Below, piece by piece: positions 13,679 to 19,334 of a stretch of DNA of 31,656 nt (position 1 is its first letter; every line of letters starts with the position of its first letter). The notes beneath the pieces are model-generated. The model saw only the letters and a program-made list of their open reading frames with translations, had not been told where the DNA came from and did not search any database. The translations under genes and the position numbers were made by a program. This DNA is from Candidatus Nealsoniibacteriota bacterium (GTDB taxonomy: Bacteria; Patescibacteriota; Minisyncoccia; Minisyncoccales; MHMH01), in contig JAUYKD010000047.1 of assembly GCA_030700195.1 (NCBI GenBank), forward strand, positions 1 to 31,656, in the 5' to 3' direction.

Positions 13679-15326
13679 AATCTGGCGGTATTTGGTAATA
13701 GTCAATAATATACTTGGCTAATTCCTGAAAAATGGGCACGGCGGAATATTCAGCTGTCTTGGTTGCTGGATTATCAAGTTTAATCAGGATTAAGAATTTC
13801 GGACTGAAAGCTGGAGCAAATCCAATAAAACTCTGCCAAGTTTCATCTGAATAGCCTTTTTTATTAATACCCAAAGCAGAATAAGATATTTGGGCAGTTC
13901 CTGTTTTTCCAGCCACATAATAGCCAGGGATTCTAGCTGCTTTTCCAAAGCCGTTTTCAACCACGCTGACCAGCATAGCCGCAACCTTGGAGGCTGTTTT
14001 TTGAGAAATTATATTGGAGCTGATTTCAGGCACGGTTTCAACAAGATAAGGCCTGACTAACTTGCCTCCGTTGGCAATGGCTGAAAAAGCGCGAACCAAC
14101 TGAATGGGAGTCATTTCAATCCCCTGGCCGAAACTGGCGGTAGCAAAGTTGACTTCGTACCCCTTTTTAAGCTCTGCGTTCTGGGAAGAAATTTCTTCAG
14201 GCAGATCAATCCCGGTCTTCTCAAAAAGACCGAACTTCTCAACATATTCCAAAAACTTTTTATTCCCTAATTGTTCTTCGGCAAAAACAGCTCCGGTGTT
14301 AATCGACTTCTCAAGAACTTCGGTCATAGTAATATCTCCCGGATAAACTCTTTGCTCATAGTTATAAATGGGCCAACCGCTGATTTCAATGATTCCCGGG
14401 TCTTGATAGGTTGTTTCCGGAGTAATTTTTCCCTGGTCAATGGCCGCAGCCATTGTTATGGGCTTAAAGACAGAGCCTGGTTCAAAGATTTTTTGAGTAG
14501 CGTCGGTCTGAAAAATGCCAAAGTCAGTTATCTTAGAATATTCTTCCGGGTCAAATTCCGGTAAATTGGCCAAAGCCAGCATTTTTCCGGAACTGGGATC
14601 CATAACAATAATTGTGCCGGTTTTCACTCCCAGGGTTTCTTTCGCTTTTTTCAAAAGCTTCTCGGCGAAATACTGAATATTGTAATCAATAGTTAAAATA
14701 AGGTCGGTTCCCATATTGTCTATTTTGCTTGTCCCCGGGAAAAAATATCCCAAAGGCCCCTTTTCTCCCACCGCAAATTCCTCTTTCCCCTGTAAAATGC
14801 CGTCCCAATATTCTTCCACCCCGTATTGTCCTTGACCGTCCTGATTAACAAAGCCGAGTAAATGAGAAGCAAAATCATCATACGGATATTCTCTAATTTT
14901 TTCTTGGCCGAAATGAACGCCCACAAGCTGCATATCTTTAAGTGCCGCAACATCCTCTTCGTTTAATTTACTTTTAATTAACTCATAAAGGCTGTTTTTA
15001 TCCAGTTTTTCCAACAAAGAGTTTTTATCTACATTAAGGTTGTCGCTTAATACTTGGGCAACTTTTTCTTTTTCTTCCGGCCCTATTTCGGCCGGAGAAA
15101 TATAAACAAAGACGTATTCCCTATTGGTGGCCACGGGCAAAGAATGGTTTTGCAAAAAAATCTCCCCCCTGTCTCCAAAAGAGCTTTTAAAATACTTTTG
15201 CTGCCCCCTGGCCAAGGCGGCATACAAATCGTGTTCAATAATCTGTAAAAAAACCAAGCGGCCCACTATGGCCGCAGCAAATAAAAAGATTAAACAAAGC
15301 GTCGTATTAATTCTCCAGTTTTTCAC
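13668..15326 (-). CDS. ftsI: Peptidoglycan transpeptidase (FtsI/PBP2-type)
   Basis: Class B penicillin-binding protein cross-linking septal or side-wall peptidoglycan. N-terminal membrane helix (LCLIFLFAAAIVGRLVFLQII), dimerisation domain with FGDRGEIFL, then the transpeptidase domain: active Ser in EPGSVFKPIT, SIN in EKSINTGAVF, and KTGT in VAGKTGTAQIS. I choose the GTG at 15326 (VKNWRINTT, 552 aa). The in-frame ATG at 15356 only adds residues encoded by the hairpin repeat (ending TSNG). No Shine-Dalgarno is present, and the start codon lies in the right arm of the repeat at 15325-15460. Position after rsmH and ftsL favours FtsI over PBP2. Confidence 0.92.
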   Translation of the reverse strand: MKNWRINTTLCLIFLFAAAIVGRLVFLQIIEHDLYAALARGQQKYFKSSFGDRGEIFLQNHSLPVATNREYVFVYISPAEIGPEEKEKVAQVLSDNLNVDKNSLLEKLDKNSLYELIKSKLNEEDVAALKDMQLVGVHFGQEKIREYPYDDFASHLLGFVNQDGQGQYGVEEYWDGILQGKEEFAVGEKGPLGYFFPGTSKIDNMGTDLILTIDYNIQYFAEKLLKKAKETLGVKTGTIIVMDPSSGKMLALANLPEFDPEEYSKITDFGIFQTDATQKIFEPGSVFKPITMAAAIDQGKITPETTYQDPGIIEISGWPIYNYEQRVYPGDITMTEVLEKSINTGAVFAEEQLGNKKFLEYVEKFGLFEKTGIDLPEEISSQNAELKKGYEVNFATASFGQGIEMTPIQLVRAFSAIANGGKLVRPYLVETVPEISSNIISQKTASKVAAMLVSVVENGFGKAARIPGYYVAGKTGTAQISYSALGINKKGYSDETWQSFIGFAPAFSPKFLILIKLDNPATKTAEYSAVPIFQELAKYIIDYYQIPPDYDR

Positions 15327-15460
15327 CCCGTTAGAAGTCTGTCTTATATAATACAAAACTAATTTTAGAACAGACTTCGATTATGGCTTATACCCTGTTA
15401 TTGCCCTGCAGAAAAAATTTGAATTAAATTTTTTCTGCTAAGACTTCTAACGGGGTTCAT
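15325..15460 (-). repeat. CCCCGTTAGAA hairpin repeat, copy 1 (ftsL-ftsI)
   Basis: Arms ACCCCGTTAGAAGTCT (15325-15340) and its exact complement (15441-15456) enclose about 100 nt. Inside are GCAGAAAAAATTT...AAATTTTTTCTGC (13 bp, 5-nt loop) and an AGTCTGT...ACAGACT stem, separated by GGCAATAACAGGGTATAA. The element reaches from 4 nt after the ftsL stop to the ftsI GTG. In the mRNA a frame MNPVRS... of 20 codons starts at 15460 and stops at 15398. Confidence 0.85.
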
Positions 15461-15464
15461 TACT

Positions 15465-15806
15465 TCATTTTGCCGCTACCGCCCCTTCCAGCATTTCAAT
15501 ATAGTGAACCTTGCCCACATCCTGATAATTCAAACTTGCCAATAATGCTTCGAGGCTGTTGAGCGAGCTTATATTAGAAAAATTAATTTCCAGGCCCTTG
15601 CTTTCATTAATAAGCTGGGCCATTTTCCTCTCATAATTTGAAACGGCAAAACTCGCCCTGGTCATTTCGCTTATCTGGAAGATATAAAAGACCAGCAAAA
15701 AGCAAACAACCGACAAAGTTAAAATCCAAACCGTTTTCAGGCTTAATTTCCATCTTAAAACAATCGGACGAACGATTGAAGAACTTAATGATAAGGCGTA
15801 GTTCAC
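15465..15806 (-). CDS. ftsL: FtsL-like cell division protein
   Basis: 113 aa, single membrane helix (VWILTLSVVCFLLVFYIFQI, about residues 29-48) with a short basic cytoplasmic N-terminus, followed by a heptad-like extracellular segment (NYERKMAQLINESKGLEINFSNISSL). This topology, size and place between rsmH and ftsI fit FtsL, the partner of FtsB/DivIC and FtsI. FtsL is poorly conserved, so the call rests on topology and context. The start is GTG at 15806, in the right arm of repeat copy 2 (GGGGTGAACTAC); no ATG alternative exists nearby. Flanked on both sides by the same hairpin repeat. Confidence 0.75.
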   Translation of the reverse strand: MNYALSLSSSIVRPIVLRWKLSLKTVWILTLSVVCFLLVFYIFQISEMTRASFAVSNYERKMAQLINESKGLEINFSNISSLNSLEALLASLNYQDVGKVHYIEMLEGAVAAK

Positions 15807-15941
15807 CCCGTTAGAAGTCTGTCTTATTATAGTTAATGACTAATTTCAGACAGTCCTTTGTTATTAGTTATACTCCCGTTATTGCCTTGCAGAAAAAATT
15901 TAAATTATTTTTTTCTGACTAAGACCTCTAACGGGGTTCAT
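15804..15941 (-). repeat. CCCCGTTAGAA hairpin repeat, copy 2 (rsmH-ftsL)
   Basis: Homologous to copy 1 over its full length. The arms at 15805-15820 and 15922-15937 have one DNA mismatch that becomes a G.U pair in the minus-strand mRNA. An inner CAGAAAAAAA...TTTTTTCTG hairpin and a second GTCTG/CAGAC stem are kept, as is GGCAATAACGGGAGTATAA between them. The left arm begins at an ATG (15941) overlapping the rsmH stop as ATGA and opens a 13-codon frame MNPVRG... ending at 15900. The right arm supplies the ftsL GTG. Confidence 0.85.
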
Positions 15942-16810
15942 ATTTTTACGGCAACTCTTAATTTAGCTGACCTGCTTTTAGGGTTAATTTTAATCTCTTG
16001 ATTAGTTGGTATTATTGGTTTTTTCGTTAGTATTTTTAGACCTTCGCTTCCTTCGGAAGCTCGGTTTTTAAAGAAGTTTTTGACGATTCTGTCTTCTAAA
16101 GAATGGAAAGAAATCACTACCAGTCGCCCGCCGGTTTCCAAAAGCGACAAAGCTTGAGGAAGAACTTTCTCAATATTATCCAGTTCTCCATTAACGGCAA
16201 TTCTTAAGGCTTGAAAGGTTCTGGTGGCCGGATGAATCCTTCTTCTTAAATAAGCTCGGGGCACGGCTTCTTTGACCGCTTCAACTAATTGCAAAGTATT
16301 CTCAATCGGCTTGCTTTTTCTTTTTTCAACGATTTTTTCAGCTATCTCTTTTGAAAATTCTTCTTCTCCGTACTCTCTTAAGATTTTCTCGATTTCAAAT
16401 TTTGAAAAATAATTAACTATTTTCTCGGCCGTCAGCTGATTGGCTAAGCTATACCTCATATCCAGGGGCTCTTTTTTCTGCAGGGAGAATCCCCTTCCCG
16501 ACGAAGCCAAATGCCACGAGGACATTCCAAGGTCAAACAAGATTCCTCTAATGTTACTAATTCTGTTTTTTCTGACAATCTCGCTTAAATCAGCAAAGTT
16601 CGCGCAAACAGGAATTAAGTTAGGATTTTTATTAACAGAGTCAATCATTTCTTGACTCCAGTCAATCCCCAGAACTTTTCCTTTAGGAGCCGTCTTTTCT
16701 AAAATTGCCAAAGAATGGCCTCCATTGCCTATTGTCGCGTCAATAAAATTCTCGTTCGGCTTGGGATCAAGATATTGTATAACTTCTTTTTTAAGAACTG
16801 GGATGTGCAT
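15938..16810 (-). CDS. rsmH: 16S rRNA (cytosine(1402)-N(4))-methyltransferase
   Basis: SAM-dependent methyltransferase (MraW) acting in the decoding centre. The family motifs are FIDATIGNGGHSLAIL (SAM), LFDLGMSSWHLASSGRGFSL, DMRYS, RRIHPATRTFQALRIAVNGEL and GGRLVVISFHSLEDRIVKNFFK. Near the C-terminus, between KNR and LKILTKKPI, eight extra residues (about ASEGSEG) are encoded by an ACCTTC/TCGGT hairpin (16040-16065), an in-frame insertion. AGGA lies 9 nt upstream of the ATG, 4 nt after the mraZ stop. Its own stop overlaps the ATG of the repeat-encoded leader frame. Confidence 0.95.
   Translation of the reverse strand: MHIPVLKKEVIQYLDPKPNENFIDATIGNGGHSLAILEKTAPKGKVLGIDWSQEMIDSVNKNPNLIPVCANFADLSEIVRKNRISNIRGILFDLGMSSWHLASSGRGFSLQKKEPLDMRYSLANQLTAEKIVNYFSKFEIEKILREYGEEEFSKEIAEKIVEKRKSKPIENTLQLVEAVKEAVPRAYLRRRIHPATRTFQALRIAVNGELDNIEKVLPQALSLLETGGRLVVISFHSLEDRIVKNFFKNRASEGSEGLKILTKKPIIPTNQEIKINPKSRSAKLRVAVKI
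16040..16065 (+). repeat. ACCTTC-stem-TCGGT hairpin inserted in rsmH
   Basis: ACCTTC, stem GCTTCC-TTC-GGAAGC, then TCGGT. ACC can pair with GGT, leaving an asymmetric TTC/TC internal loop. Same ends and fold as 22245-22274, 26652-26679, 26753-26780 and 27997-28025, with an unrelated stem sequence. The frame is kept. Confidence 0.7.
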
Positions 16811-16813
16811 AAT

Positions 16814-17236
16814 TTAAATTCCTAATTGCTGGGCCATTTCGCCGACTGTTTTTTCCATTTTGCCCTGATACTCTTTCCACCTTGTCTCATCCCAAATTTC
16901 TATTTTATTGGAAAGGCCGATAACAATCACATTCTTTTTTAAAAAGGAGTACTCTTTCAAACGGTCCGGAATTAAAATCCGGCCCAACTTATCAATTTCA
17001 ACATCAACCGCGCCTGAAAGCATAATTCTTATAAATCCCCTGGCATCTAATTTGCCAGATGGTAAGCTTTCCAGCTTTCCTGCCAGAATGTCCCATTCCT
17101 TTAAGGGATAAATAACCAAACAATTGTCGAGCCCTCTGGTAAGGACAGCTTTCTTTCCCAGCTCTAGTCTAAACTTAGCTGGAATGGCTAATCTTTTTTT
17201 ATCGTCTATTAAATATGGATATTCTCCTTTAAACAT
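16814..17236 (-). CDS. mraZ: Transcriptional regulator MraZ
   Basis: AbrB-like protein that represses the division and cell-wall cluster and its own gene in E. coli. Two MraZ half repeats with the DxxxR signature are seen: DDKKRLAIPAKFR and DKLGRILIPDRLKEYS. MFKGEYPYLID fits the family start, so I use the ATG at 17236 and not the upstream TTG frame to 17248. It heads mraZ-rsmH-ftsL-ftsI-murF-like. A TTGACG/GATAAT promoter and six TGG boxes at about 10-bp spacing lie upstream, matching autoregulation. Length (140 aa) is normal. Confidence 0.93.
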   Translation of the reverse strand: MFKGEYPYLIDDKKRLAIPAKFRLELGKKAVLTRGLDNCLVIYPLKEWDILAGKLESLPSGKLDARGFIRIMLSGAVDVEIDKLGRILIPDRLKEYSFLKKNVIVIGLSNKIEIWDETRWKEYQGKMEKTVGEMAQQLGI

Positions 17237-17244
17237 AGTTATCC

Positions 17245-17308
17245 CCAATTTCGCTTACTTATCCCCATAGTTTTCCACAATTATCCACTACAGTTCCATT
17301 ATCGCCCA
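17245..17308 (-). promoter_or_regulatory. Putative MraZ operator: six TGG boxes, 10-bp period
   Basis: On the minus strand TGG occurs at 17308, 17298, 17287, 17277, 17267 and 17247 (first base), spaced 10, 11, 10, 10 and 20 bp. MraZ is known to bind direct TGGG repeats spaced about 10 bp in E. coli. The two upstream boxes flank the -10 and the others lie in the leader, as expected for a repressor site. Several boxes are TGGA rather than TGGG. Confidence 0.65.
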
Positions 17309-17326
17309 CTCATCAAACTTCGTCAA
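17298..17326 (-). promoter_or_regulatory. mraZ promoter
   Basis: TTGACG (17321-17326), 17-nt spacer, GATAAT (17298-17303): 5 of 6 in both boxes at ideal spacing. The start site would be near 17291, giving a leader of about 55 nt that holds four of the TGG boxes. Sequence 17327-17400 shows nothing else except a TTATCCACA at 17377-17385. Confidence 0.7.
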
Positions 17327-17407
17327 CCTTTAGAATATCCCTTAAAACCCCTTAAACTACTGGAGTTTTGCACTTTTTATCCACAGATAGATTAATTTCT
17401 ATAGAAA

Positions 17408-17438
17408 AAGCCGGCTTCTTTGAGTGAGAAGACGGCTT
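17408..17438 (-). terminator. Intrinsic terminator of the 184-aa gene
   Basis: AAGCCGGCTTCT (17408-17419) pairs with AGAAGACGGCTT (17427-17438) with one mismatch. On the minus strand a T run follows. It separates the 184-aa gene from the mraZ promoter. Confidence 0.75.
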
Positions 17439-17458
17439 CTTAGAACGATGCTTGGGTT

Positions 17459-18013
17459 TTATTTTTTTAGGAAATCAGGGATCATGTTCGGGTTAATTTC
17501 CCGAGACACATTTATACTGATCTCTCTACCAACCCAGTGAGCTGATAAAAGAAAGTAATATGTCGGATCTTCTTTATGATCAATCCTAACATAGACAGGA
17601 TTGAACAAGTGAGCGGGAGGTCCTGGTCGCCAAATCCGAAGTGGTAGGTGATTTTTTTGCCCGAAATAAAAGGTTTCTTTTTCGCCTTTTCGAGCAAATC
17701 TCACTCTTGCGGAATCATTTTTCCTGAGACGTTTAGCGAAAAGGATTTGAGCCCAGCAAACTCGACTAAAGATTTTTGCCGGGATTGTTATTGAGGCAGT
17801 ATTCGCCTTCCCGTTTTCCTTGGGTTGTAAAGAAATAATAGTGCTATCTCTTTGTCCCTGCGGCCGCACATCGACCACGCCAGGAAGTTTAGGGAAACCA
17901 AACATTATCTCATTCTCTGTAGTAGACCTGTTAGGAATTTCCAATTCAATATTCGCCCTTAAATATCTATCCACCCCCGTCCAAAATTTCCGAATTTCCT
18001 CTTGAGCTTCCAC
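17459..18013 (-). CDS. Hypothetical protein, 184 aa, isolated gene
   Basis: Not recognised. No membrane segment or signal. Predicted alternating strands with many Arg/Lys (SRVCWAQILFAKRLRKNDSARVRFARKGEKE) and a Pro/Trp-rich stretch (LRIWRPGPPAHLFNPVYVRID) suggest a small beta-rich cytoplasmic protein. GTG start at 18013 with AAGGAG 10 nt upstream. Its own consensus promoter (18064-18092) and terminator (17408-17438) make it a monocistronic unit inserted between the glycoside hydrolase and mraZ. Expression signals are of the same type as for the 198-, 100- and 245-aa unknown genes. Confidence 0.78.
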   Translation of the reverse strand: MEAQEEIRKFWTGVDRYLRANIELEIPNRSTTENEIMFGFPKLPGVVDVRPQGQRDSTIISLQPKENGKANTASITIPAKIFSRVCWAQILFAKRLRKNDSARVRFARKGEKETFYFGQKNHLPLRIWRPGPPAHLFNPVYVRIDHKEDPTYYFLLSAHWVGREISINVSREINPNMIPDFLKK

Positions 18014-18063
18014 TTTTTTTCTCTCCTTATAAAATGAAATGAGCTTAATTTTACTCTATTAAG

Positions 18064-18092
18064 CTTATAACATATAGAATAATAATTGTCAA
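18064..18092 (-). promoter_or_regulatory. Strong promoter for the 184-aa gene
   Basis: TTGACA (18087-18092), 17-nt spacer, TATAAG (18064-18069). It begins only 7 nt beyond the stop of the glycoside hydrolase gene. Confidence 0.8.
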
Positions 18093-18098
18093 GAAAAA

Positions 18099-19331
18099 TT
18101 ATTCTATTTTTAAAGCTTGCTCTGTGTAAACGCTGGCGGGATTCCATAAAAGCCAGCCCGATGACCCGGCGTCTTCTGCCGCCTGAATCTGATCTCTTAC
18201 TTTGTCAGCTGTATAATAAATTCCTCTTTTCGTATCAAAAGCTAAATTAAAGTCTTGCAGCCAGGGCCGAACACGCGCCTGATAATTATAAAAAGAAAGA
18301 TAATCCACAGCCGAAAACACGGAACGTAAAACCACCTGGTAAGGATTATTTGAAACAATTGTTGTGGTGCTTTGAGATTCATACGGAAGATTTAAAGCGG
18401 GCAGCCCCCTTTTTAAATCTTCATCGGCCTTAAACCCATTATAAAAATGGCTGGGATAAACCATAAAAGAAATATAATCAAACACTTCTCCCACATCAAC
18501 CAAGCGCTGGCCTATTTCAAACGCCTGATATTGAGTTGCCACGTACCCAAAAATATCCGCTGAAAGAATAATTGAGGGCTTATACTGACGCAAATCTTCC
18601 GCTGTTTTTGAAAAGAACTCCTTAATAACCTGGTACTTCTCTTTTTCTTTGTCATAAAAAGGATAGCTGACAACCTCTAAATCACCGTCTGAAGGAAATC
18701 TCACGTAATCAAACTGAATCTCGTCAAACCCGAAATCAATCGCTTTTTTCGAGAAATCAAGAATGTACTGTTGAACTTCTTGGCTTGAGGGATCCAGCCA
18801 GGCAGCTCCGCCCGAATCATACCAGATATTATCAGAAGAAGTGGTAATCATATCTTTCAAATAAAGTTCCGGATTTTTCTCTTTTAAAGATGAATCTCTG
18901 AAAGCGGATATTCTGGCGATAACCCAAATATCTTTTTGATGGAGCTCGTTAATAAAGCTTTTAAGGGAATTGGGCAGGTTGGGACCGGCGGCTTCTTTAA
19001 CATCAATAACCACTCCGTTTAATTCCGTGTTTTCTATCAGTTTTTGTATATTCTGGCGAAAAGCAGAATTGGCCATAAATTCGTTCAAGTAAACCGCTTT
19101 AATATTAGAGGATTTTTCCTTGGCGTTTTTTATGGCTTCTGTTTCTGTTAAGGGCTCCGGTTCCTGAACTGTTTCTTTAACCTCTTCTACTAATGGTTCA
19201 TTTTGTTCAAAAACCTCAATCACAGGATTTTCTTCTGTTTCAACTGGGAATATTTTCCACGAATTTAAAATAAAAAATCCCCCGGCAGAAAAAACAAGGA
19301 GAAGAATAACTAAAACAATCAGCACTTTCAT
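18099..19331 (-). CDS. Putative glycoside hydrolase (DUF4015-type TIM barrel)
   Basis: 410 aa with an N-terminal membrane anchor or signal (VLIVLVILLLVFSAGGFFIL), an acidic linker, then a TIM-barrel-like domain. Family marks: KAVYLNEFMANS, NGVVIDVKEAAG, WVIARISAFRD, GFDEIQFDYVRFPSDG, ILSADIFGYV and YISFMVYPSHF. The acidic residues of DEIQFDYVRFP and SADIFG are the likely catalytic or sugar-binding side chains for this putative hydrolase family (PF13200). The substrate is unknown. It faces the outside of the membrane. It follows the ClpC-like gene by 3 nt, so it belongs to that operon. ATG start, no clear Shine-Dalgarno. Confidence 0.85.
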   Translation of the reverse strand: MKVLIVLVILLLVFSAGGFFILNSWKIFPVETEENPVIEVFEQNEPLVEEVKETVQEPEPLTETEAIKNAKEKSSNIKAVYLNEFMANSAFRQNIQKLIENTELNGVVIDVKEAAGPNLPNSLKSFINELHQKDIWVIARISAFRDSSLKEKNPELYLKDMITTSSDNIWYDSGGAAWLDPSSQEVQQYILDFSKKAIDFGFDEIQFDYVRFPSDGDLEVVSYPFYDKEKEKYQVIKEFFSKTAEDLRQYKPSIILSADIFGYVATQYQAFEIGQRLVDVGEVFDYISFMVYPSHFYNGFKADEDLKRGLPALNLPYESQSTTTIVSNNPYQVVLRSVFSAVDYLSFYNYQARVRPWLQDFNLAFDTKRGIYYTADKVRDQIQAAEDAGSSGWLLWNPASVYTEQALKIE

Positions 19332-19334
19332 GCT

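Noticed and set aside
13025..13705. Frameshift explaining the short murF-like gene
   Set aside because: No frame after the stop encodes MurF C-terminal sequence; a terminator follows at once.
17239..17390. Chromosomal replication origin
   Set aside because: Only one perfect DnaA box; the rest coincide with the TGG operator pattern, there is no clear AT-rich unwinding block, and dnaA/dnaN are not nearby.
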